From Acidimicrobiales bacterium (GTDB lineage Bacteria; Actinomycetota; Acidimicrobiia; Acidimicrobiales; SHLQ01), in assembly GCA_013002375.1 (NCBI GenBank), contig JABDJW010000252.1:1-32164 (forward strand): a stretch of DNA of 32,164 bases, in the 5' to 3' direction. Shown here piece after piece: positions 24,100-32,164 of this stretch (position 1 is its first letter; each line of letters begins with the position of its first letter). The position numbers were made by a program, and so were the translations under genes. The notes under the pieces are model-generated. The model was not told the DNA's origin, did no database searches, and saw only the letters and a list, made by a program, of their open reading frames with translations.

Positions 24100-26112
24100 T
24101 CAGCCGGCTTCGGAGGCCTGCCACGCGAACGTGACCGCGATCGGCGGGTGATCGCTGAGCGGCTGACCGGCCTCATCGACGAAGACGTCGGTTTCCGGCG
24201 ACCATGCGACCGGTGTCAGGGTGACGGCGTCACTGCTTCGGAACAGGAATCGATCGATCTCGTCGGCGTCGTCGCACCCCAGCGCGTCGCAGGCGCTGGT
24301 GAGGCCGGTCGCGGCGAACAACGTGTCGTACAAGGGGGCATCGAGTGGGTCCGACGGCCGCAGATTGAAATCGCCACCGACGATGACGGCTCGGCCGGAC
24401 GAGTTCGCGTTGATGTACGCGGCCAGTTCGGCCAGGTCCTGGGCCTTCAACGCTTCGTCGGCGGCATCACCTCCGGCTTCGACATGGAGGTTGTACACAT
24501 CGACTTCGGTTCCCCCGCCGAGGCCGAGCACACTCTTGCTGAAGCCCTTGAAGGCCAGGCAGTCGCTGGCCCCGTCCAGGACACCGTTGCACTCGGTCCA
24601 TGCCACCCGTTCGACCGGGTCGCTCCAGAACCTGGTGAACCGGTTGAGACCATCGGCCAGCTGCGCGGTCGGCCGGCTGGGATCGGTGCCCAGCGGCTGT
24701 TCGGCCGGCACCGACTGGAAGGAGTGGGTCGAGGCTGCGGCCAGAATCTCGTGGTACACCCGCAACGGGTCGAGACCGTTGGGTTCGGGGGTCTGCCAGG
24801 ATTCCTGGAGCAGGACCAGCTCGTAGTCATTCAGAAGCGGGCCGATGATCGGGGTGTTGGCCTCCGGGTCGCTGCCCGACAACGGCGCCGGCAAGCCGGC
24901 GACGTTGTAGGTGAGGGCGGTGAACTCGCCACCCGGCGGCGGCAGGAAGCCGTCGCATTCGCCGGCGGTGAGCAGCGAGACCAGCTGGACCGAGCCGGCC
25001 AGGAGGCTGTTGGCCGCCGCGGTGTCGAACGAACTCGGGCCGTTGTTCACGATCGCTTCGATCTGCGCGCCGACGGTCAGGAAGGTCTGTTGTTGAGCCG
25101 GAGTGAAGCGGTCGAGATCGGCCAGGCCCAGCTGCACGACGGTGTTGATCGCGACCGCGTCCTCGTAGACGGCGAGGGGCGCCGCCGTGAGCGAGGGGGT
25201 GACCGAGCCGTTGGTCAGCTGGAGGGCGAGATCCAGTGCGATGGCGGTCTGTTGCTGGAGCTTGGCGAAATCGACGATGCCGAGCTCGTCATCGGTGGTG
25301 TGGTAGCAGGGCCCGGTGCTGTCGGAGAAGAACACCGACGGAACGCCCGCGTTGATCAGGGTGGCGTAGTCGCTTCGGAACTGGCCGAAGATCGAGCTGA
25401 CCCGCTGGGTCTGCAGTGGCTCGGCACCGATCGCGGCGTCGACGGCCGCCTCGAAGGGCGGCCCACCGGTCTCGGCGGCGATCGCAAAGCTGGTCGTGCG
25501 CAGACTCGGCAGCAGGTTCGAGCCCAGGATGTCGAAGTTGATGTAGGCGACGGTGTCTTCGAGCGGTACGAGCGGGTCGGCGACGTACTGCTCGGAACCC
25601 ACCAACCCGTCCTCCTCGCTGTCCCAGAAGGCGAAGACCACCGATCGGCGCGGCGCGTTGTCCGGCTCGGCCAACGCCCGGGCGATCTCGAGAGCCGCGG
25701 CCACCCCCGCCGCGTTGTCGGTCGCTCCGTTGCAGATGACGTCGGTGGGATCGGCGGTGCTGCAGGATGCGAGGTGGTCGTAGTGCGCGCCGATCATCAC
25801 GTACTCGTCGGCGAGGTCGGTGCCGGGCATGATCGCGATGACGTTCGTGCCCGGCGCCCCGCCGCCGGTGTAGGTCTGGAGATAAGGCGTGGCCGAGCCG
25901 GTGTTGGCACCGACCGTGAAGTCATCGAGCACGCTGATCAGGTACTGCTGGGCGAGTTCCGAGCCGTCCGATCCGTTGTTGCGGCCGGCCAACGCGTCGC
26001 TGGAGAGATAGGCGACGTCGAACCAGGCGCACGACGACGCCAGCAACATCAGGGCCAGCAGGCCGGCGATCCGGCGCGGCGATACCGGCCCGTTGTTGTT
26101 CCTCTTGCTCAT
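24100..26112 (-). CDS. Lipoprotein: M28 peptidase fused to EEP nuclease/sphingomyelinase-like domain
   Basis: The 670-residue protein starts with a signal peptide ending in LLASSC, a probable lipobox with Cys28. Residues 35-300 form an M28 zinc aminopeptidase with all metal and catalytic positions: H110 and D132 (NGATDN), E166/E167 (DSEEDG), D194 (NFDILG) and H271 (YHTTDDE). After a helical spacer, residues 396-665 form an endonuclease/exonuclease/phosphatase domain. It has N403, E437 (LLQESW), H543 (NLHVEAG), D581/N583 (GGDFN) and the D654-H655 pair (SDHPP), so it also looks active. The DCLAFKGFS phrase is reminiscent of sphingomyelinase-type members. The product should sit outside the membrane and could break peptides plus phosphodiesters. 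Its ATG overlaps the stop of the upstream sulfotransferase gene. Confidence 0.85.
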   Translation of the reverse strand: MSKRNNNGPVSPRRIAGLLALMLLASSCAWFDVAYLSSDALAGRNNGSDGSELAQQYLISVLDDFTVGANTGSATPYLQTYTGGGAPGTNVIAIMPGTDLADEYVMIGAHYDHLASCSTADPTDVICNGATDNAAGVAAALEIARALAEPDNAPRRSVVFAFWDSEEDGLVGSEQYVADPLVPLEDTVAYINFDILGSNLLPSLRTTSFAIAAETGGPPFEAAVDAAIGAEPLQTQRVSSIFGQFRSDYATLINAGVPSVFFSDSTGPCYHTTDDELGIVDFAKLQQQTAIALDLALQLTNGSVTPSLTAAPLAVYEDAVAINTVVQLGLADLDRFTPAQQQTFLTVGAQIEAIVNNGPSSFDTAAANSLLAGSVQLVSLLTAGECDGFLPPPGGEFTALTYNVAGLPAPLSGSDPEANTPIIGPLLNDYELVLLQESWQTPEPNGLDPLRVYHEILAAASTHSFQSVPAEQPLGTDPSRPTAQLADGLNRFTRFWSDPVERVAWTECNGVLDGASDCLAFKGFSKSVLGLGGGTEVDVYNLHVEAGGDAADEALKAQDLAELAAYINANSSGRAVIVGGDFNLRPSDPLDAPLYDTLFAATGLTSACDALGCDDADEIDRFLFRSSDAVTLTPVAWSPETDVFVDEAGQPLSDHPPIAVTFAWQASEAG

Positions 26113-26843
26113 TGGCTCGAACCTTCGTGGTTGGCGGGTCCTCGGGCTGACTCGACTGTGTCGAGGGCCCGGGCGTACAACAGAACGTCGAGGGCGTTGT
26201 CTTCGGCGATGCGGTCGCGAAGGCCCTCCGGGGTCGGTGCCGGTTTGGAGACGTTGCCCCGACCGATCTCGCCGACCGTCCAGCCGAATCGGGACTCGAG
26301 CAGGGCGCCGAACCCGGCCAGGTCGCGTTGGAAGCCGACTGCGCCCATCGAGGCCAACCGATGGAGCGCGACCTCGACATGGTGCTCGTTCAGGTCGACC
26401 GGCGACAACAGCCCGGCCGGCATTTCGGCCAGCGTGGTGCCGAGCATTCGAGTCATGTGATTCGGGAACAGTGGATTCGACGCGAAATCGTCGGCATAGC
26501 GTTCGTCCAGCGGACGGTCGTCGTCGGCCTCGTCCCGCATCGAGCGCAGGAGCGAGAGCACCCGGTCGACGGGATCACGCAGGACCGTGAAGGTCGAGAT
26601 GTCGGCGTCGAGCTTCTCGACCGTGCAGTAGGGGAAGTGGCCGGCGAGAAGGGTGACTCGCGACCGAAGCTCCGGCCACCGGTCGATCACCGCGGCCATG
26701 TCGATCTCGGCAAACGGGGGCGAATCGAATGCCGGCCCCGGGTACACGACATCGCGTCCGAGCGCTCGCTGGAGCGCCAGCGTGACGACGGTGCCGCCGG
26801 TCTTCATGAGGTGCACGAAGAAGTACCGCTGCCGGTCGTCCAT
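26109..26843 (-). CDS. Sulfotransferase family protein
   Basis: The 244-residue protein has the 5' phosphosulfate-binding loop FFVHLMKTGGT (residues 8-18) and the 3' phosphate motif TVLRDPVDRVLSL (about 86-98), the two PAPS-binding signatures of the family. It should move a sulfate group to a hydroxyl, probably on a cell-surface glycan or lipid; the acceptor is unknown. A ribosome site AGGGAGCGGT lies directly before ATG 26843. It is the upstream partner of the M28-EEP lipoprotein gene, with a 4-base overlap. A TATCGT hexamer at 26884-26889 on the minus strand is a weak promoter candidate. Confidence 0.85.
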   Translation of the reverse strand: MDDRQRYFFVHLMKTGGTVVTLALQRALGRDVVYPGPAFDSPPFAEIDMAAVIDRWPELRSRVTLLAGHFPYCTVEKLDADISTFTVLRDPVDRVLSLLRSMRDEADDDRPLDERYADDFASNPLFPNHMTRMLGTTLAEMPAGLLSPVDLNEHHVEVALHRLASMGAVGFQRDLAGFGALLESRFGWTVGEIGRGNVSKPAPTPEGLRDRIAEDNALDVLLYARALDTVESARGPANHEGSSQ

Positions 26844-26972
26844 ACCGCTCCCTGCACCCCTCGAAACTGCGGCCCGGAGGGCTACGATATGGGTGGAAAT
26901 ATGCCCGTGTCTATTCTGGTTGTCGCTACTCGATGCCGTATTCGAGGGTGGCGCGGAGCGCGTCGGCTGCAG

Positions 26973-28523
26973 TCATGAGGATCGGCTCGGGACGATGCGG
27001 TTCAGGAGCTGGTCGAGTCCGAAGAACTCGCGGCGGCCGATCGCCCATCCCGCGGTCAGGAGCCCGGCGACAACGGTGGCCATGATGGCGATGACGAAGC
27101 TGGGATCGGTGGCCAGGTGGGCGACCGCGGCGACGGCACCGAAGGCCACGCTGGTGATCAGGATCGCCTCGATCGTCGCACTGCCGAACGGCTGCAGACC
27201 GGTCGAGCGCCTCACCTGCACGTAGGGACCGAGGTTGGTCACCATGATCGACGCCACCCAGGCCACGGCTGCGCCCTCCAGGCCCCACTGGGGTACCAGC
27301 ACGAGATTCAACACGATGTTCACCACCAGTGCGCTGGTGTGCATGGCCAAGTTGTGTGAGGTCTGGCCCGACATCACCAGCACTGATTCGACCGGACCGA
27401 CCGCGGTCGACACGAGCCGGCCCAAGGACAAAATGGTGAGCGCGGCGGCACCCTCGCCGTACTCCGCACCGAAGACCGCAACGGTGAGTGGTTCGGCGAA
27501 GAACGCGGTGGTCAGGTAGATCGGGAAGGCCAACAGCACGAGCCACGATGTGGCGGTCTGGTAGATCTGGCGGCCTCGTACCAGGTCCCGGGATGCGAAG
27601 GCCTCGGCCATCTGTGGCCCCGTCACCTCGACGATCGCTTGGTTGACCATGGCCGCCAGCTTCACGAGCCGGGTGACGACCGAATAGATCGCCGCTTCGC
27701 GCAGACCGAGCAAGATCGCGATGAGGATCGTGTCCTGCCAGCGAACCACCGCCCGCAGGATTTCGACGCCGCCTTGGGGAGCCGTGAAACGCCAGAACTC
27801 GCGACCCTCGACCGGGTCGGTCCATCGGTCCTTGCTCCGGCCACCGGTGCGGTCGAGTTCGCGCCGGTAGAGCCGCCGCGACACGATGGCGCCCATCACG
27901 GCCGGCACGACGTAGGCCGCCATCCAGGCTGCTGCGATCAGCGCGGTGTTCCTGGTGAAGGCCAACGCGATCGCCACCGCGGCGAGCTGGGCCAGGGGGC
28001 GGCCGATGCCGTTGTAGAGCGCGGTGGGTCGGATGACGCCGAAGCCTCGGGTCGTGGCCATCAGCGCGATGGCCAAGGCGGCGACCGGCAGGAACGGGCC
28101 CGCGCCGCGCAGCGCATCGGTGAGGCCATCCATCGAGGCCGAGCTGCTCTGCTTCGAAAGAAGGTCGGCCAGCTGAGGAGCGGCCAGGACCATGAGCAAC
28201 GACAAGCCGAAACCGACGAGGAAGACCGGTACCAGTCCGGTGCGCAGGAGTTGGGGAACGACCGCGACCCGGCCCTCGACCCGAAGCTGGCTGATGTGGC
28301 GCACCATGCCGGCGCCGACGCCGAAGATGGCCACCTGCATCAAGATGTTGAAGAACGCCACCGCAACATTGACCGCTCCGACGCTCTCCGCCGACAGATA
28401 CTCGGTGATCAGCTTCAGTACGACCAGCGCACTGGCGGCGGTCACCACCGAGCCGACAAACGACAATGCGCTCTGCCGGCCGAGGCGCCGCACCGATGCA
28501 GCTTCTGGAGTTTGCGGATTCAC
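26973..28523 (-). CDS. Polysaccharide flippase, MOP (Wzx/MurJ-like) superfamily
   Basis: This 516-residue polytopic membrane protein has 12-14 hydrophobic segments, starting with SALSFVGSVVTAASALVVLKLITEYLS. Charged loops contain phrases typical of polysaccharide-biosynthesis flippases (FGVGAGMVRHISQLR, GRPLAQLAAV, and FGAEYGEGAAALTILSLGRL near 400). Family members flip lipid-linked oligosaccharides or export exopolysaccharide units. The chosen GTG 28523 follows a TACACT promoter by about 41 bases; a TTG start at 28565 would lie inside that hexamer and is unlikely. It lies between two sulfotransferase genes, which suggests it handles a glycan that becomes sulfated, though that is inference. 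Confidence 0.87.
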   Translation of the reverse strand: MNPQTPEAASVRRLGRQSALSFVGSVVTAASALVVLKLITEYLSAESVGAVNVAVAFFNILMQVAIFGVGAGMVRHISQLRVEGRVAVVPQLLRTGLVPVFLVGFGLSLLMVLAAPQLADLLSKQSSSASMDGLTDALRGAGPFLPVAALAIALMATTRGFGVIRPTALYNGIGRPLAQLAAVAIALAFTRNTALIAAAWMAAYVVPAVMGAIVSRRLYRRELDRTGGRSKDRWTDPVEGREFWRFTAPQGGVEILRAVVRWQDTILIAILLGLREAAIYSVVTRLVKLAAMVNQAIVEVTGPQMAEAFASRDLVRGRQIYQTATSWLVLLAFPIYLTTAFFAEPLTVAVFGAEYGEGAAALTILSLGRLVSTAVGPVESVLVMSGQTSHNLAMHTSALVVNIVLNLVLVPQWGLEGAAVAWVASIMVTNLGPYVQVRRSTGLQPFGSATIEAILITSVAFGAVAAVAHLATDPSFVIAIMATVVAGLLTAGWAIGRREFFGLDQLLNRIVPSRSS

Positions 28524-28564
28524 GGGTTCCAGTCGGCGGGTAGTACGCGTTTGCGAGCATCGCA

Positions 28565-28570
28565 AGTGTA
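28565..28570 (-). promoter_or_regulatory. -10 element (TACACT) for the flippase, divergent promoter
   Basis: TACACT on the minus strand lies 41 bases before GTG 28523. On the other strand a TACGGT for the divergent sulfotransferase lies only 14 bases away, so the two promoters probably share or compete for DNA. Confidence 0.4.
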
Positions 28571-28584
28571 GGTCCGGCGGTTGC

Positions 28585-28590
28585 TACGGT
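28585..28590 (+). promoter_or_regulatory. -10 element (TACGGT) for the plus-strand sulfotransferase
   Basis: TACGGT is followed by 10 bases and ATG 28601, which opens an 8-codon mini-ORF overlapping the gene's own start (28615). The real start has GAGGA about 8 bases upstream. Confidence 0.4.
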
Positions 28591-28614
28591 CTTGGGCGCG
28601 ATGAGGATATCCAT

Positions 28615-29403
28615 ATGCGGGTGCTGATCTTGGGCGAGCCCAAGTCGGGTACGACCGCCCTGTTCCAGTCGGTCGTCGATCATCTCGGTACGCCGGAGGT
28701 TCGGTTCGAGCCCGAGGACCTCCGGACCGAGGATCTCGCCCCCCCGACGTTGGTCGTGAAGAAGCTCATGACCAGCTTTCAGTTCGGTGAGGCCGACCTC
28801 TTCGATCGGTTCGATCTCCGGCTGCTCCTCGTCCGCGACCCTCGCGACCGGTTGGTCTCGTCGCTGTTGTTCGACATTTCGGGCCGCAACGTCACCGTGC
28901 GAACCGCGTTCATCGACAACTTCGTGCAACTCCTGCGCGAGAAGGAGGCCGACCCGCGCAGCACGCCGCTGATCAAGCTGCTCGATGCCTATTTTCATGC
29001 CACCCGCATCGATCTGCTCTCGGCGTTCGCTCGCTCGAACCACCGCCACCTGCAGGTGCTGCACAACTTCGCCGATCGGTTTCAGCTCGTTCGGTACGAG
29101 GACATGGTCCGCGACGGAATGGCCAGGTTGGGCGGGCAGTTCGGCATGCCGGGGCTGGCCGAGCCGGTGATCACCGGTGATCTCACCCGGGTGCAGCGCA
29201 ACCAGACCTCGGGCGACTGGCGGCACTGGTGTGGCCATGCCGACCTCTGGGTTCTGCGGCCGATGTGCACCAACCTGCTCGATGCCTTGGGCTACGCCGT
29301 CGACTGGGATCTCGCCGAGCAACCGACGATCGACCCGGCCACGGCCTCGGCGTACGTACTCGATCTCATCGAACGCCGGCGCCTCGAACTCACCGGGGAG
29401 TGA
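28615..29403 (+). CDS. Sulfotransferase-like protein
   Basis: The 262-residue protein has the P-loop-like LGEPKSGTTALFQSV (residues 6-20) and LLVRDPRDRLVSSLL (71-85), which are the 5' phosphosulfate and 3' phosphate PAPS-binding signatures. The later sequence (QLVRYEDMVRDG, and DWRHWCGHADLW) fits the Sulfotransfer family, where the KW/WR region contacts the substrate. It should sulfate an unknown acceptor. It is only distantly similar to the 26109-26843 product. It is divergently transcribed from the flippase and converges on the polyprenyl synthase gene with 18 bases between. Confidence 0.8.
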   Translation: MRVLILGEPKSGTTALFQSVVDHLGTPEVRFEPEDLRTEDLAPPTLVVKKLMTSFQFGEADLFDRFDLRLLLVRDPRDRLVSSLLFDISGRNVTVRTAFIDNFVQLLREKEADPRSTPLIKLLDAYFHATRIDLLSAFARSNHRHLQVLHNFADRFQLVRYEDMVRDGMARLGGQFGMPGLAEPVITGDLTRVQRNQTSGDWRHWCGHADLWVLRPMCTNLLDALGYAVDWDLAEQPTIDPATASAYVLDLIERRRLELTGE

Positions 29404-29421
29404 GCGCTTGACCGAGCGACA

Positions 29422-30441
29422 CTAACCGGCGACGGCGGCGACCCGCTCGAGCAGATGGTCGGTGGCGGCCCGCAGTGGTGCCGAAGCCGCAGTTGCCGCG
29501 ACGGGGTCGAGGGCGGCGACCGCCTGGGACGCGAACTCCTGGGCGACGGCCAGCGAGGCTTCGACCGCGCCGCTCGCTCGAACGAGTGCACGGGCTTCGT
29601 CGCGGGTCCGCAGATCGATCACCGGGGGTGTGCCGCCGAACTCGGCCTCGCGGGTGAGGAGCTGGCGGAGGCGGGGGCCGGCTTCGGTCTCCAGAGCGCG
29701 CAGCACCGGGAGGGTGAACACCCCTTCGACCACGTCATTGCCGGCCGGCTTGCCGAGCTGTTCGTCGGTGGCGGTGATGTCGAGGATGTCGTCGACCACC
29801 TGGAAGGCCATGCCGTAGCTGTGCCCGAAGGTGGTGAGCGTATCGATCAGGTCGCGGGGGAGGTCGGCCACGATGCCGCCGATCCGGCACGAGGTCGCCA
29901 GCAGCGATGCGGTCTTGCCGTCGATGGAGACGAGGTAGTCGGCTTCGGTGCGATCGATGTTGTAGGTGTCCTGGAGTTCACGCACCTGACCCTCGCACAG
30001 CCGAGCGATGGTGTTGGCCAGCAGGCCGGCGACCTCGGTGCCGAGCGATGCCGCGATTTCGGACGCGCGAGCCAGCAGGTAGTCGCCGGCCAGGATGGCC
30101 CGCAGGTTGTTCCACCGGGCGTTGACCGAATCGGCGCCCCGCCGGGTGGCGGCCTCGTCCATGACGTCGTCGTGGTACAGCGAGCCGAGGTGCACGAGCT
30201 CACAGGCGACGCCGCCCATCACCGCCTCGATCGGGACCGGTTGTTCGCTGACGTGGACGGCGAGGGCCGCGGCCATGCTGAAACCGGGACGCACCCGTTT
30301 GCCGCCCGCCAGGATGAGATGCCCCGCGACCTCGGTCAGAAACGGGTCGTCGGTGCGGACCGAAGCGCGAAGTTCTTCCTCGACTTGGCTGAGCCCGGCC
30401 GCGAGATTGGGGAAGGCCAGCAGTGGGTTTCCCGAACTCAT
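29422..30441 (-). CDS. Long-chain polyprenyl diphosphate synthase
   Basis: This 339-residue all-helical prenyltransferase elongates allylic diphosphates with isopentenyl diphosphate. Substrate-binding motifs: GGKRVRP (46-52), the first aspartate-rich DDVMD (91-95) and the second DDILD (217-221). The residues just before the first motif (LGSLYH) are small, including Gly at the fifth position before it, which usually permits long chains. The product is likely a C35-C50 side chain for menaquinone or a carrier lipid. ATG 30441 has a TACGCT hexamer 7 bases upstream (leaderless). It diverges from clpC and converges with the sulfotransferase gene. Confidence 0.92.
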   Translation of the reverse strand: MSSGNPLLAFPNLAAGLSQVEEELRASVRTDDPFLTEVAGHLILAGGKRVRPGFSMAAALAVHVSEQPVPIEAVMGGVACELVHLGSLYHDDVMDEAATRRGADSVNARWNNLRAILAGDYLLARASEIAASLGTEVAGLLANTIARLCEGQVRELQDTYNIDRTEADYLVSIDGKTASLLATSCRIGGIVADLPRDLIDTLTTFGHSYGMAFQVVDDILDITATDEQLGKPAGNDVVEGVFTLPVLRALETEAGPRLRQLLTREAEFGGTPPVIDLRTRDEARALVRASGAVEASLAVAQEFASQAVAALDPVAATAASAPLRAATDHLLERVAAVAG

Positions 30442-30448
30442 GATGCAA

Positions 30449-30454
30449 AGCGTA
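30449..30454 (-). promoter_or_regulatory. -10 element (TACGCT), leaderless start of the polyprenyl synthase
   Basis: TACGCT on the minus strand is 7 bases before ATG 30441. Confidence 0.45.
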
Positions 30455-30480
30455 TGGGCAGAGAATGCGCCGCGGGAAAC

Positions 30481-30535
30481 CCAGGACGCCTGGATTATTT
30501 TCCCGATTCGAACGCCCACCGTGCTCGGGCGAGCA
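30481..30535. promoter_or_regulatory. Palindromes in the polyprenyl synthase / clpC divergent region
   Basis: The 238-base region between the two genes is less GC-rich than its surroundings. It contains CCAGG-ACG-CCTGG at 30481-30493 and TGCTCG-GG-CGAGCA at 30522-30535. The second looks like an operator half-site pair; a further TGCTCG follows at about 30543. No match to HAIR, CIRCE or the ClgR site as I remember them. Which gene they regulate is unknown. Confidence 0.35.
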
Positions 30536-30637
30536 TTTTCCGTGCTCGCGCCCAGCTTTTGCAGCACTTTTGTCGAGGAATATTCTGCCGATGGGAACGG
30601 GCGATGGTTCGACCGATTCTCTGGGGCGCGACGCCGA

Positions 30638-30643
30638 TAGACT
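30638..30643 (+). promoter_or_regulatory. -10 element (TAGACT) for clpC
   Basis: TAGACT gives a leader of about 30 bases for clpC, with the Shine-Dalgarno sequence GGAGG at 30668-30672, 7 bases before GTG 30680. No clear -35 was seen. Confidence 0.4.
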
Positions 30644-30679
30644 GCACCCACGAAACTCCAGCCCCATGGAGGCAATGAC

Positions 30680-32164
<1,485 letters not shown>

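Noticed and set aside
24148-26460. A 770-codon open frame on the plus strand opposite the M28-EEP gene
   Set aside because: Arg/Gly/Val-rich shadow without motifs; the minus-strand frame has complete catalytic residue sets.
26926-26976. A 16-codon frame (MTAADALRATLEYGIE) overlapping the flippase stop by ATGA
   Set aside because: Too short to support, no ribosome-binding signal, and no sign of conservation can be seen; the ATGA overlap can arise by chance.
26889-26978. A plus-strand 29-codon frame starting MGGNMPVSILVV
   Set aside because: Its start overlaps a TACGAT hexamer, but the frame is short, lacks a second domain and lies between two minus-strand genes; no support beyond an ATG.

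Overview
The window is high-GC DNA with dense, mostly forward-strand genes, many GTG/TTG starts and very few intergenic gaps. Its core gene order (DUF2342 metalloprotease, tilS, hpt, ftsH, folE, folP, folB, folK, DUF2520, panC, then nadC, coaX, lysS and finally clpC) is the classic actinobacterial housekeeping block. Together with a SigR/RsrA-type redox sigma pair, DUF2510 and a sterol-desaturase-like gene, this points to an actinobacterium. I suspect a marine or freshwater Acidimicrobiia (Ilumatobacter-like), but that is inference.

Layout. 1-3614: end of a universal stress protein, a ferredoxin/metallo-beta-lactamase fusion protein (minus strand), a DrrAB-type ABC exporter and a small membrane protein. 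3694-6700: acyl-CoA dehydrogenase, fatty acid hydroxylase/sterol desaturase and a methyltransferase, probably lipid metabolism. 6743-7747: ECF sigma factor SigR, its zinc anti-sigma factor RsrA, and a 50-residue zinc-finger-like protein facing them. 7788-7876: a cluster of GGGGTCAGACCCC palindromes. 8038-9837: a secreted two-part hydrolase. 9913-12754: tiny membrane protein, DUF2342 protease, tilS, hpt. 12870-19319: ftsH, the folate genes folE, folP, folB and folK with a pseudophosphatase-like gene between folP and folB, a FolK-DUF2520 fusion, and panC. 19375-24095: a DUF2510/scramblase-like protein, a methyltransferase (minus), nadC, coaX, lysS. 24100-30441: an accessory block, mostly minus strand, in the lysS-clpC interval: a lipoprotein fusing an M28 peptidase to an EEP nuclease/sphingomyelinase-like domain, two sulfotransferases, a polysaccharide flippase and a long-chain polyprenyl diphosphate synthase. 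30680-end: 5' part of clpC.

The genes fit together as follows. The fol genes take GTP towards dihydropteroate and folate. PanC and CoaX serve pantothenate and coenzyme A synthesis, and NadC serves NAD. TilS and LysS act in decoding, and FtsH and ClpC in protein quality control. The accessory block looks like cell-surface work: secreted degradation, sulfation, glycan export and polyprenyl supply.

A recurrent feature is a TAnnnT -10 hexamer 6-9 bases upstream of the start codon, implying many leaderless transcripts. No rRNA, tRNA, CRISPR array, transposase or prophage gene was seen. No non-coding stretch exceeds 300 bases; the longest is 7748-8037, which holds the palindrome cluster and a promoter. 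The best candidates for something new are the domain fusions (8038-9837, 17275-18459, 24100-26112), the conserved-looking dead phosphatase at 16385-16903, and the 25-bp promoter-bearing tandem repeat before nadC.
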